From Culex pipiens pallens (lineage: Eukaryota > Arthropoda > Insecta > Diptera > Culicidae), in NCBI RefSeq assembly GCF_016801865.2, contig NC_068938.1, positions 93,210,221-93,274,220 on the forward strand: a DNA stretch of 64,000 nucleotides, in the 5' to 3' direction. The notes beneath the pieces are model-generated. The model saw only the letters and a program-made list of their open reading frames with translations. It searched no databases and was not told the origin of the DNA. This document shows, one piece after another, positions 24,801 to 34,849 of the stretch. The translations under genes were made by a program, and so were the position numbers. Numbering within the stretch: position 1 is the stretch's first letter; each line of letters begins with the position of its first letter.

Positions 24801-25276
24801 GTAACATCCGCGGTAGCACCTCCTTGCTCGCTCCGACCGAACGTTGTCTGTCCAGTCCTCCTCCTCTCCCGCAACCGTCTCATACGTTCAGCAGAAGTGC
24901 TGCCAGACGCAGTCGACCCTTCCGTTGCATCTCCCACTCGCTCCTGCCGCCTCCGCTTTCCTGGATTGGACACCGACGGTCCAGCCCCAGAACCTTCCGG
25001 GAACTCATCCCCGTGCTCTCCACCTCCTTCAGCAGCTCGCTTCCGTCGCCTGTACCGCCTATTGCGTTCAGCGTTGTCCACTGGCGCCGCGGTAGGCTCA
25101 TCCGCCAACTGCCTCTCCTCCTCTCTCTCCTCTCTCTTCCGCTTCCGATAGGACGCCTTGTACACCTTCCGCAAATGCTGGGACATCTTGTCTAGCCGCA
25201 GTTCAGTAGGGTTATGAAGCGCCAAAAATGGTGCTGCTAGGTACTTGAATGCTACATCCCAAGATGGGAAGCTCAT
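18891..25276 (-). CDS. Helentron-like Rep/helicase/endonuclease
   Basis: The transposition protein of a rolling-circle element. Minus-strand exons 25276-24712, 24240-24172, 24107-24048 and 23986-18891 join in consistent phase (1/1/1) to 1929 codons. A later in-frame start at 25186 (MSQHLRKVYKASYRKRKREE) is equally plausible. The order is: an Arg/Lys/Glu-rich N-terminus; a cysteine-rich segment (CSVCDRLW, CQTC); a Rep nuclease with the HUH-type motif HAHIMLW (about residue 725) and paired tyrosines in YLVDYVNK (about 900); a PIF1-like helicase with GPAGSGKT (about 1215) and VDEVSM; and a C-terminal endonuclease/exonuclease/phosphatase domain (INVQSLS, LSETWLDD, VTGDFNVD). The fused endonuclease marks Helentrons/Helitron2 as opposed to canonical Helitrons. 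The 1668-codon last exon is uninterrupted, so the copy looks young and possibly active. Confidence 0.9.
24655..24686. repeat. (CA)n microsatellite in Helentron intron 1
   Basis: A CA/CG-type dinucleotide run lies next to the first Helentron donor site. Confidence 0.7.
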
Positions 25277-25429
25277 TTCAATCGATCAGCGTGAAGCAGC
25301 AAAAATCATGATCGGATTTGCAAAATAGGTTTAACAAGATTTAAACTTAATTTTAAGGCTTCTAGCAGTATGTTTCTCGCTGACGCAATGAATTTGGATT
25401 CAAGAATAACTCTTTCGTGATAATTTTGT

Positions 25430-25825
25430 GGCCCTGAAAAGGGCCGTTTAATGTTAAAACCGACGAGTCGGGAACTGGCGACTTCCACCGTCTTTATCAT
25501 TCTTGCTCCTCAACTGCAGCATCAGCCAGCATGCCTTCCCCCGGCCAGATAACGGATTTTGATTTCCTCCTTCTGCTGATGATTCTTCTTTCGGCTATTG
25601 CTGCTGGCCTTCCTACGCGGGGCCGAAAACGAAATTCCTCCCGTTGCTGGCTTTCTGCCGGTCCGAGAACGGATTCCTCTCCTGCTGCTGGCCGTTCCTC
25701 TGCTGGTCTCTGCTCCCCTCTGCTCTAGCGGCTGCTGCGGTTTCCTCCGTGCCGTCCTGAAGTGGCCTTCTCGAGTGCTCGTGCCGTAATGATTCGCGTG
25801 TGCGAGGTTTTGGTGCTTAAATAGA
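25430..25825 (-). pseudogene. Histone-type transcription unit A, no recognisable histone frame
   Basis: On the minus strand this has a TATA-like box (CTATTTAAG, about 25825-25817), a leader with CGAGCACTCGAGAAGGCCAC, about 330 bp of body, and a perfect histone stem-loop GGCCCTTTTCAGGGCC (25445-25430) with the downstream element CACGAAAGAGTT. The body gives an Arg/Ser/Gln-rich frame ending LAGGRHAG. I find no H1, H2A, H2B, H3 or H4 motif in it. It is divergent from unit B. Probably a histone gene whose coding sequence was lost; a short replication-dependent non-histone transcript is the alternative. Confidence 0.6.
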
Positions 25826-25990
25826 TTTGGGTATGGCAAGCGGCGCAAAAGGGGAGTGGTCTCCAACACATAAACGTTTTTGGCGCGTATGCGTTTGAGA
25901 CCGCGCCCCTTTTGTTCCGTTCTCCTATTCTGCCGACATATAAGCAGCCAAACCTCGCACTCGCGAGTCATTTTGGATCGAGCACTCGAG
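25826..25990. promoter_or_regulatory. Divergent histone-type promoter, copy 1
   Basis: A near-palindromic region reads AAAAGGGG.G.GGTCTCCAAC on one side and GTTTGAGACCGCGCCCCTTT on the other, with TATA boxes facing outward (minus about 25825-25817; plus CATATAAG 25937-25944). Each is followed by CTCGC..GCGA.TCATT and CGAGCACTCGAGAAGGCCAC leaders. The same arrangement recurs at 30950-31165, proximal to a recognisable H1 relic, which supports the histone assignment. Confidence 0.7.
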
Positions 25991-26258
25991 AAGGCCACAT
26001 CGGAGGAGGAAGCAGCCATCGCGGAGGAAGCAGCAAAAGCCACAGCAGAAGGAGAAGAAGAGGACAACCAGCGGAAAGAACTAGTAGCCTAGGAAATCTG
26101 TTCTTTGGTTGGTGGAAGGCTAGCAGCAGGAGGAAATTCAAATTCCGCTCTCGGTCCGGACAGTCGCAGGAAGACGGGATGACGTCATAAGTGGATTGAA
26201 ACCCTTGGCGGAAGAGGGTGCCCAGATCAGACCAAATTAAACGGCCCTTTTCAGGGCC
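25937..26258 (+). pseudogene. Histone-type transcription unit B, no recognisable histone frame
   Basis: A plus-strand TATA (CATATAAG), a histone-like leader, about 270 bp of body rich in GAGGAAGCAGC/AGAAG, then a perfect stem-loop at 26243-26258 and the downstream element CACGAAAGAGTT at about 26268-26280. No core or linker histone motif is seen. It is homologous to unit G (31100-31433). Confidence 0.6.
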
Positions 26259-26280
26259 AATATATCAATCACGAAAGAGT

Positions 26281-27017
26281 TTGTCTCAGTCTCAACCAAA
26301 CCAACCAACTCAGAAGTGAGTTGGCCTGAATTTGAACCGAGTCTACAAAATTGACGACCCTTTTCAAGGAACTAGCAAGCTATTTTACAAGTGATATTTT
26401 GCGAAAAACTTACTTAAACTATTTCACGCACTCGAATTACAAATTTTAACCTCAATCTACTTTGCTTGCGTACACACAGTATTCTATACAATTTTGATCA
26501 TTGGCGTAAAGTGGATTGTTATATCAAATCACGAATTTTAACCCAGACTGCATGTTTCCAAATCCAAATTGGCTGGCGAGAAGGCAGTGAGGTTTAAAGA
26601 TTTTTATTTGCTGAAAAAGCTCGAATTGATTACGAAGAAGTTTTTCTCAATTTTCTGTGATGAATTTTCTTTGCGGCACAACAAAAAATTTGCATCGCGG
26701 TAATCAATCAAAAGCGCGCAAGACTCTTTTCTTGATTTGCCGTTCCTACGGCCAATGTATTTCTGATAAATTGGTCATCATTCATTCTAAACTTTCTGTA
26801 AAGATTTTCTTTGCTTCACAACAAATTTCGATCTGATTGATGAGCGTCTCAGGTAGGCCTTGAAAGGTCAGTTTTTTCTAAGAATCATAAATTGTGAGAA
26901 AACTCTCACACTGTACCATAAATAAATATAGAAAATAGTAAATCACTTAAACATGCGTGCAATTGTCGTTTGCATTTTATGAAATGAATAAGATAACTCT
27001 TTCGTGATGAATTTGGT
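26281..27017. other. Spacer within the histone graveyard
   Basis: AT-rich DNA. I see no coding sequence or stem-loop here. Confidence 0.4.
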
Positions 27018-27407
27018 GGCCCTGAAAAGGGCCGTTTATTTCAATTTGCTGCCTTTCTTCTACTTGCAACCACAACTGCGCTTAATTTGCCGTCTGCGGG
27101 TCAGAAACGGCCAGTATCGATAACGTCTCAAGAACCACCAAACGGTAACCGACGGAATTGACCTCAAAAAGGCTTCCTCTAAACAGCGCACAGAGCTGTG
27201 TTGAATTTCCATCTGATTTGCTTCGACTGGCCCGGCTTCCATTGTCGCTTCTTTTCTCCCTTCTGCTTGGCGCTTCCTTTGCTGCGTCCAGTCCAGTGAA
27301 GAAGTTGCTCCGTCGGTACGATGTTGACTGACCGAGCCGCTTTTAGTTGATTTAAGTCGGGGACGTATGCCCCGCCTTTTTGCACCCATTCTCCTATACC
27401 TCCTTAT
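27018..27407 (-). pseudogene. Histone-type unit C, possible H2A relic
   Basis: A minus-strand unit with a weak TATA (GAATAAG, about 27407-27401) and a perfect stem-loop at 27033-27018 with downstream element. One minus frame reads GRSKGSAKQKGEKKRQWK before stops. This faintly recalls the H2A N-terminus (GRGKGGK.KGKAKSRS), but the rest does not align. The unit assignment is good; the H2A identity is tentative. Confidence 0.4.
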
Positions 27408-27703
27408 TCGCTTTTTGCCCCGTCGACGATCCGAAAATTATGCGGTGGAGTAGGGGTGATTTTAGATACATCAATCTCACGTCTCTCGATTGACTGATTG
27501 GGAAACGTTTGTTCAACCAACCAGCGTGCCCCAAAAAGAGGAGAAATTTGCCGAGAGGGGAAGGTGAATCACGGCGTATCATTTCGCTTCGCGAAATTTT
27601 GGGTTGTTACCCTGTATAGAGAGCCCCATGAAGATGTTCTTCGTCAAAAGAAGCGATTAGGTTTAGATTGAAGAAGACTAACTCTTTCGTGATTGATTTT
27701 GGT

Positions 27704-27823
27704 GGTCCTGAAAAGGACCATATTGTTTGGTTATCTGAAAAGAATGGTTTTAGGATTATGGCTTTGCATGGAATGGCAAGAGTAACTCTTTCGTAATTGT
27801 TTTGGGTGGTCCTAAAAAGGACC
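27704..27823 (-). terminator. Two orphan histone 3' stem-loops
   Basis: Minus-strand stem-loops lie at 27719-27704 (GGTCCTTTTCAGGACC) and 27823-27808 (GGTCCTTTTTAGGACC, loop changed). Each has a CACGAAAGAGTT or TTACGAAAGAGTT element. They are 104 bp apart with no room for a histone gene between them, so at least one is a relic. Confidence 0.8.
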
Positions 27824-27849
27824 AAATTTCTGAAAGAAAAGTTGAAGAT

Positions 27850-28658
27850 TATTGAATTTCTGAAAAGAAAATTAAGTTATGAATGGTTATAATGTTCTAC
27901 GCCCTGGCATCCCAAGAAAACAAACTCCTTGGACGACTTACAACACTGGAGGAAACCATTTATAGACAACTTTTAAACCCAAGGCGACAAAAGTCAAAGT
28001 AGTTATGTCACAGACATAACCGGAATGGCGTAGACTTACGTAAAATTTAGATATGTGGACATAGGGTTTTCCATATATTAATTTGAAGAATTAGCTAGAT
28101 ACTTGAAATACATTAACGGAATAAGATCGTAAATGGGAGATGGACCCCCCGACAAAACAGAACTTAAACACTCCAGTCAACTCAACTGTCATGTAACCAT
28201 ACTTTGAATGTGTTGGTAAATCTTTGACTAGAAAGCCTTATTTAAACAATGGAAACATCGAATGGAGAGAAAAACGAAAAACGATTTTTTCGCGAACCGA
28301 ATGAAAGTTTGGTACCATAATGTGGGGGAGAGAGGGGTTCAGAAAGCTGTGCAATCCGTCACCCCCGAAGACCAACACTAGTTACTGAAAGGCATTTCAC
28401 CGACTCATCACGGGTGGGACGAGAGACGGGGAGTGAGGCAACTCCGAAGAGTTGGCAAGTCTTCATCCCCTACCTGATTGTTTCACAACCACGGCTTGCT
28501 GCGAGAGCAGCCTAAGAAAGCTGTGCATTCCGTCGCCCCCGAAGACCAAAATTTGTTCCTGAAATTTAAATTGAAATTAGCTCGCTGCCTCGTCCCGGGT
28601 GGAACGAGGGATGAGGGCAACTCTTTCAACAGTTTGGAATTGGACACGACGTAATTTC
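27850..28658. other. Repeat-rich spacer with pieces shared with 29300-30080
   Basis: Fragments such as AGAAAGCTGTGCATTCCGTC and CCCGAAGACCAAAATTTGTT occur here (about 28330 and 28515) and again at 29944-29990. TCGTCCCGGGTGGGACGAGG variants occur several times. I read these as duplicated 3' flanks of the H3 relics. Confidence 0.5.
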
Positions 28659-28700
28659 AGAAGCGCTCGCCGCGACTGCGACGAGCTAGTTGGATGTCTT
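28659..28700 (-). pseudogene. Histone H3 C-terminal fragment
   Basis: On the minus strand 28700-28659 reads DIQLARRSRGERF and a stop, matching the H3 C-terminus (IQLARRIRGER). The upstream H3 sequence is gone and is replaced by unrelated sequence from 28701. Confidence 0.85.
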
Positions 28701-29050
28701 GATTGTTTCACAACCACGGCTTGACCCACGAGAGGCTCTTCAGAGGAAGGCAGCAGGCGCGCGCCTCATCTCATTGATGCCTCGTCCCGGGTGGGACGAG
28801 GGACGGGGAGTGAGGCAACTCCGAACCACGGCAACCACGAAAGATCCAAACGGTCCGGCCATCGAGAGGCAACTGGCTGACGGTGACGACGAGAAGGCGA
28901 TGCGCGCTTCTTTTCCAGTTCTGGTCCCTCTCTCCTGCTGCTGCTGCTCTGGGCAGAGCTTTCCTGCTGCTGCTGCTGCTGTTGCTGTCGGTCCGACGTC
29001 TGAGACGTGAATGATAGAATGGGCTCTGGCGCGCGTTCTTATATAGCCTT
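28701..29050 (-). pseudogene. Promoter and leader of a histone-type unit D, coding lost
   Basis: A minus-strand TATA (CTATATAAG, about 29046-29038) is preceded by CGACCGAGTGTCGGTCGCG-type GC-rich boxes and followed by GAACGCGCGCCAGAGCCC. This promoter block is shared with the H3 relic at 30082-30321 (TATA about 30410). The transcribed part is CAG/CTG-repeat-rich with no H3 sequence until the C-terminal fragment at 28700. Confidence 0.55.
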
Positions 29051-29930
29051 TCGGCCGGCTACTTCCCCTCCTTTTTCGCGACCGACACTCGGTCGCGTTG
29101 CTCGGATGATTTTCCCCTCAAAATAGGTACTTGACATTCCCGTCCGTGAGTGGGAAGCGCTCATTTTGCTTGCAAAATCTCTGCATTTTGAAAACATTTT
29201 AAAACATTCAATTGTTTCAATAGTTAAACTATTTTGCCAACAATGAAAGTTTTATAGCAAATTGCTGAATAATTTTCGAATCGAATGGAACATAAATCGT
29301 GTCGATTCGATTAGAGGGAAGGAAGATATAAGCGTTTGACGGATGACGCAGTAATCCAGGGCCTTCGGCCCGGGTTTTTTGAAATGGCACCCCAGTACCT
29401 TCGACAAAGACGTAAGTCTACGTCAAAATCCTTAGACAACTTGCAACCCGGGAGGAAACCATTTATAGACAACTTGCAATCCCAAGTTGACAACATCCTT
29501 AGACCACTTTCAACCCACCCAAACGTTTATGGACGACTACTCTACCAACTTACTTTTGAATTTGCGCTTTTGGACGACCCTTCAAGACGCACAACCGAAT
29601 TTCAAACGCTGAGGGAGCTGAACCCCCGTACACGACAGACTGGCGAACGCTGAGGGAGTTAAGCCTAAGAGCAAGAGATCTTCCCAGATTTGTTACTCTT
29701 GCAAACTTGCTGGTTTTAAATCTGGGTTGAACTCTTGCTCTTTGAGCCTAACTCCCCGACCCAACAGAACTGGCACACCCTTAGGACCAAGACCCGTGCC
29801 GAACCCTATTTGGACAGAACACCCATTCAAAAGAGGAGAGGAACGAAAGAGTAGAACAATTTTTAGCAAGAATGTTAAGAGCAAAATGGAGGGGTGAGGG
29901 GGGGGGGGGGGGGGCCGAGGGGTTGGGGGC
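29051..29930. other. Spacer with duplicated block and poly-G run
   Basis: About 29268-29432 is repeated at 31478-31645 (shared phrases CCAGGGCCTTCGGCCCGGGT, GACAAAGACGTAAGTCTACG). A run of 17 G lies at 29898-29914. No gene is recognised. Confidence 0.5.
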
Positions 29931-30081
29931 GAGAGCAGCCTCAGAAAGCTGTGTATTCCGTCGCCCCCGAAGACCAAAATTTGTTCCTGAAATTTAAATT
30001 CAAATTATTGCAGTTCGCTGCCTCGTCCCGAGGGACGGGAGAAGAGGGCAACAGTTTGGAATTGGACAAGAAGCAACTCTT

Positions 30082-30321
30082 TCAGAAGCGCTCGCCACGA
30101 ATGCGACGAGCTAGTTGGATGTCCTTGGGCATGATCGCGCACAAATTCGTGTCCTCGAACAGCCCACCAGATACACCTCGCAGGTCTCCTGCAGCGCCAT
30201 CACGGCCGAACTCTGGAACCGCAGATCCGTCTCCTCCGGTGGCCGGCGCCTTCATGGCCAACTACTTCCGCGGTGCTTTTCCCCCGGTGAACTTGCGAGC
30301 TATTTGCTTCGTGCAAGCCAT
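30082..30321 (-). pseudogene. Histone H3 pseudogene
   Basis: On the minus strand the frame starts ATG with MACTKQIARKFTGGKAPRK, then a stop, then LAMKAPATGG. A deletion removes roughly residues 34-79, after which TDLRFQSSAVMALQE follows, then a frameshift, loss of about eight residues before IMPKDIQLARRIRGERF, and the stop (30084-30082). Total length is 240 bp, against about 411 bp for an intact H3. A TATA box (about 30410-30402) and GC-rich promoter elements precede it. No perfect stem-loop follows the stop. Confidence 0.93.
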
Positions 30322-30635
30322 GGTCCTTAATTAGCCTCCGATGCGATGTTACTCCGTCGAATGTTATAGTCAGAATGATGTTCTGAGCTCTGGCGCGCGT
30401 TGTTATATATGATTTTGGCCCTCTACTTCCCCTCCTTTTCGCGACCGACACCAGTCGCGTTGTTTGGATGATTTTCCCCTCAAATTAGGTACTTGACTCA
30501 TTCTGCAATCAAAATCACTACATTTTGAAAACGTTTTAAAAGATTCAATTGTTTCTATCGTAAAACTATTAAGCCAATGTTTAATAAGTAACTCTTTCAT
30601 GATTGAAGATGCAACTCTTTCGTGAATGATTTGGT

Positions 30636-30651
30636 AGTCCTGAAAAGGACT
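30636..30651 (-). terminator. Histone 3' stem-loop of the H1 relic
   Basis: The minus strand reads AGTCCTTTTCAGGACT, a compensated variant of the histone stem-loop with the TTTTC-type loop. CACGAAAGAGTTGC lies downstream, with a second partial copy beyond. The stem begins only 2 nt after the H1-relic stop codon. Confidence 0.85.
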
Positions 30652-30652
30652 G

Positions 30653-30955
30653 TTAAGTTTGACTTTTCTTGGCGGCAGCGGCAGTGGCCTACACGGTACC
30701 AGCGGCCTTCCGGTTTTTGGCCAGCTTCAGCAAACTCGTTGCACCAGTTCCTTTGCGTCGGGTGAACGCCTTCCGGATGAAATTAAACTGCTTGGCCAGG
30801 CCGCACTTGTAGTTGATCGCGATGTTCTTCTTGATAACCCGCGACGATCCGTTTTTCGGTGGCCGGCGGATGGTCTGCTTCCTTCTCCTTTTGCTGCTGC
30901 TGCTGCTGCTCCTTCCACGCCGGTCCGATGTTGGCTTCTCGAGTGCTCGTTCCAA
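30653..30955 (-). pseudogene. Histone H1 pseudogene
   Basis: The minus-strand translation contains GSSRVIKKNIAINYKCGLAK then QFNFIRKAF, a match to the H1 winged-helix domain (GSS..AIKKYI...YK), then KGTGA, a garbled KGASGSFKL equivalent, and LAKNRKAAG. An in-frame stop is followed by ATAAAAKKSQT, an Ala/Lys tail, and a final stop at 30653-30655. Large parts of the globular and C-terminal domains are missing. The N-terminal portion is CAG-repeat-encoded. Confidence 0.75.
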
Positions 30956-31165
30956 AATGACACGCGCGGGCGATGTTTGGTTGCTTAAATCGATTTGGAT
31001 ATGGCAAGCGGCTCAAAAGGGGCGCGGTCTCCAACGCATAAACTTTTTTTGCGCGTATGCATTTGAGACCGCGCCCCTTTTGTCTCGTTCTCCTATTCTG
31101 CCGACACATAAGCAGCCAAACCTCGCACTCGCGAGTCATTTTGGATCGAGCACTCGAGAAGGCCA
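30950..31165. promoter_or_regulatory. Divergent histone-type promoter, copy 2
   Basis: Duplicate of the 25826-25990 region, with the GGTCTCCAACGCATAAAC / GCATTTGAGACCGCGCCCCT palindrome and outward TATA-like boxes. The minus box reads CGATTTAAG. The plus box has decayed to CACATAAG. It serves the H1 relic (minus) and unit G (plus). Confidence 0.7.
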
Positions 31166-31433
31166 CATCATTCCATCGCGGAGGAAGCAGCAGAAGGAGA
31201 AGAAGAGGACCAGCAGCAGAAGCAGCAGAACCATCCAGCCATCTAGAACCATCCAGCCATCTAGAACCATCCAACCAGAATCTTTTCTCGGGTTGGTGGA
31301 GGGCCATTAGCAGTCGCAGAAGCAACCAAGGCCGCTTCAGTTGCGGATAGGAACGAGTAAAATGGCCGACAAAACGGCGATTATCGCCACAGTGTGATGC
31401 ATCATCCAAACACAAACGGCCCTTTTAAGGGCC
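31101..31433 (+). pseudogene. Histone-type transcription unit G
   Basis: Plus-strand leader, body and stem-loop (31418-31433, GGCCCTTTTAAGGGCC, loop TTTTA instead of TTTTC) with CACGAAAGAGTT downstream. The body is homologous to unit B and includes three near-identical 18-bp repeats built on CATCTAGAACCATCCAGC. No histone frame is seen. Confidence 0.6.
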
Positions 31434-31745
31434 ACTAATTTATCACGAAAGAGTTGTCCTTCAGTTCCAAGCAAAAAAATTTCGAATCGAATGGAATCAA
31501 AATCATGCCGATTCGATTTGAGGGAAGGAAGATTTAAGAGATTGACGGATGACGCAATATTCCAGGGCCTTCGGCCCGGGTTTTCTGGAATGGCACCCCA
31601 GTACCTTCGACAAAGACGTAAGTCTACGTCAATAATCTATCCTTTTCTCACATTTTAAATTAATCGATAGCAACTCAATCTCATTTTTTCGGCGCAGATA
31701 GTTTGGAAACTCGGCTGTCATTTTCAGTAATATTTCGGTAAACCG

Positions 31746-33394
31746 CTTTGAAGTGATTTACACGTACCATCATCGGGGGTGAGATTGTGTCATACAAAAA
31801 TGCAGTAATTTGTATGACCCAATCTCACCCCCAGACCCAATGTCACCCCCAATGACGGTACCTTCAAAATGTTCAAAATGTTAGTTTCAGGAAAATTAAT
31901 AATTCAGAAATGAGCGTGCATGAACTTAAAGAGTCTCTTTCGTGATTGATTTATTGGCCCTGAAAAGGGCCGTTTAATTACGACTGAACCTGGTTCGCGG
32001 GGCCATCCCCGTTCTCCTCCACGACGCTCTTCCACCTTTTGCTGCTGCTCGATTGTTGCTCCCACGCGAGCCCGATTAGGCCTGTACGAACGTCCACAGC
32101 TTCTTTAGCCTCATGTTGACTGCTGCTTCCTCCTTTTTTCCGGCTGCTGTGCTGCTGCTGCTGCTGCTCCGCGCCGGCCCGACGTGCTCAGTTCGAGTGC
32201 TCGTTCCAATGTGACTTGCTTTGGCGAAATTTTCTGCTTATATAGCGGCACAGCCGGAGAACGGCACAAAAGGGGCGCGGCCTCGAATGCATACGCTCGC
32301 TCTGATTGGTCATCTGTCCGATTTGTACTGAAAAATTACTCATTTTGATTGCATGTTTTAAGTGCTTTAACTATGTTTAGTCAGACTATCTATGTAGTTA
32401 AACAATAGCTGAAGTCTTCCTCTTTCGATTGGTGGTCCAACCGTCTGGATTGATTCACAGGGAAAAAAGATATAAGCGTTCAAAATGTCCCCTTTTTTAA
32501 CGCTTAAAAGTGACGCTTTGGATCGAATTTCTGAACTGGCCCCCCAATATAGTAAGTAGAGACATAGTCCTCCCGAGCTTTGAAGTGATTTACACGTACC
32601 ATCATCGGGGGTGAGATTGTGTCATACAAAAATGCAGTAATTTGTATGACCCAATCTCACCCCCAGACCCAATGTCACCCCCAATGACGGTACCTTCAAA
32701 ATGTTCAAAATGTTAGTTTCAGGAAAATTAATAATTCAGAAATGAGCGTGCATGAACTTAAAGAGTCTCTTTCGTGATTGATTTATTGGCCCTGAAAAGG
32801 GCCGTTTAATTACGACTGAACCTGGTTCGCGGGGCCATCCCCGTTCTCCTCCACGACGCTCTTCCACCTTTTGCTGCTGCTCGATTGTTGCTCCCACGCG
32901 AGCCCGATTAGGCCTGTACGAACGTCCACAGCTTCTTTAGCCTCATGTTGACTGCTGCTTCCTCATTTTTTCCGGCTGCTGTGCTGCTGCTGCTGCTGCT
33001 CCGCGCCGTGCTCAGTTCGAGTGCTCGTTCCAATGTGACTTGCTTTGGCGAAATTTTCTGCTTATATAGCGGCACAGCCGGAGAACGGCACAAAAGGGGC
33101 GCGGCCTCGAATGCATACGCTCGCTCTGATTGGTCATCTGTCCGATTTGTACTGAAAAATTACTCATTTTGATTGCATGTTTTAAGTGCTTTAACTATGT
33201 TTAGTCAGACTATCTATGTAGTTAAACAATAGCTGAAGTCTTCCTCTTTCGATTGGTGGTCCAACCGTCTGGATTGATTCACAGGGAAAAAAGATATAAG
33301 CGTTCAAAATGTCCCCTTTTTTAACGCTTAAAAGTGACGCTTTGGATCGAATTTCTGAACTGGCCCCCCAATATAGTAAGTAGAGACATAGTCC
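31746..33394 (-). repeat. Tandem duplication of a complete histone-type unit (H and I)
   Basis: About 830 bp (31746-32572) is repeated directly at 32577-33394, offset 832 bp, almost identical except for an 8-9 bp gap near 33007. Each copy has, on the minus strand, a TATA (GCTATATAAGC, about 32247 and 33070), a CGAGCACTCGA leader, an ATG followed by RLKKLWTFVQA and a stop, a CAG-rich body and a perfect stem-loop (31956-31971; 32788-32803) with downstream element. Each copy also contains the 92-bp TA-flanked MITE. Near-identity means the duplication is recent. Confidence 0.85.
31767..31858. mobile_element. 92-bp TA MITE, CCATCATCGGGGGTGAG form
   Basis: Ends are CCATCATCGGGGGTGAG / CACCCCCAATGACGG, flanked by TA. 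An identical copy is at 32599-32690 because of the tandem duplication. Related to 10542-11153 and 62397-62508. Confidence 0.8.
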
Positions 33395-33561
33395 TATGTC
33401 AAAAAGCAATAAATTAAAAAAAATACTTTAAAAAGTACAATAATACATGAATCATTCAGATAATCAAACGAACAATAATAATTATAATTAGTCCGTTGAT
33501 GTTACTGATTGAATTCGACCTTTGCAAATATGTTATGAAGTTTATGTTCCTTGACTTTGTC

Positions 33562-33913
33562 CAGTCCAGACTCGATTATGTGAAGGCCTCGGAAAAAAAT
33601 TCACTTCGGATAATCGAATCACAAAAAAAAATCCGTTGTCTTATTTTTGATTGGCCCATAAACTACTTTGAAATGATTTAAAATTTTAAATCCAAGATGG
33701 CGTCCAAAATGGCGGCTATGAAATTTGGAAAAAAAATGCTTTTTTCAATTTAATAGGCAGTCAACCTGTCAAATTTGGCTAAAATGGGGTCGCGGAATTC
33801 GAATTTGATGTTAAAGTAAGAAAATAAAAAAAATAGGTTTTTTTTGTTCATGATTCGATTATTCGAAGTCCCATACAAACCTTCAGATAATAGAACTTCG
33901 GATAATCGATGCT
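33562..33913. mobile_element. Degenerate CAGTCCAGACTCGATTAT element
   Basis: The left end CAGTCCAGACTCGATTATG and internal GGATAATCGA repeats match the complete element at 50880-51611. The right outer end is missing. Confidence 0.65.
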
Positions 33914-34849
33914 AAATATGATTATCAACGCAGAAAAAATGTACATTTGATTGTTTTTAGTTGATTAGACTTCTATTTCCACTAAAATTTGAAAATTCTC
34001 TGATTTGTCGTGTCGATTTTGAAAGACGACATAGGGTATATGGCCCTATTTTGGACCTACTATGCAAAGCGTCAACACATTTCGCATGGTTTTCAGGAAC
34101 GGTTTAACTAATTTGGCTCGTTTCAGGATTATTTTGTGCCTTAATTTATGCTTAACAAAGTGTACTATTGAAAATTGAAAATAATTTAACCATTTCATTA
34201 TAATAAGCATTTCAAGTAAAACATTTTTTGGATGCTTTTTGGACTTATTGAATGTATTTTGGAGACATCGCTGAACCTATTTTGGACCCACACTCTGATT
34301 GGTTGAAATTTGGACAACTAGAATTGCGGCGTGCGGCGGCAACACGCACACTTACAAAAAACTCGGTTTGATAAACCAAAGGGTCTATCCACGATTATAA
34401 TTTGGAAAATATTTATTTCAGAAATTAAATAATTATGATAAAACAATGGATTTGAATTTGAAAACGTGTTTTAATTATATTGAATGGAAACTCACGCATC
34501 TTTAGCAGGTCTCTGTCCTATTTACAATTTGTGTATTCTTACGACCTAGTTGTTCAAGCATTAGAACATAAAAGACAACCCGTTATTAGTCGCAATAAAA
34601 ACACCTTAACTTAAAATTAAATGAATGACAGAGATACATAACAAGTTACAATGAAAAATGGTTCTAAATTTTACGCAGAGCTTAAGTTCGAATATGATTA
34701 AACAATGAAGAAATTTTAGAGGGAGATTATAGCTTGTAACTTGGTGTGAAACATTCTCATCTGTCATGTTAAACTTTACAGTTGCTTGACAAAAAGTTTA
34801 ACTATATGTTGCACTTTTAAAAACAATGTAATATTTGAAAAAAATCATT

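Noticed and set aside
24620..25276. Independent basic nuclear protein gene on the minus strand
   Set aside because: Its end is a good donor site, and the next three minus-strand exons continue in phase into the Helentron protein, so it is that gene's first exon.
27060..27389. Novel 109-codon protein on the minus strand
   Set aside because: It overlaps a histone-type unit with promoter and stem-loop. The frame is not preserved in related units, so a decayed histone gene is more likely.
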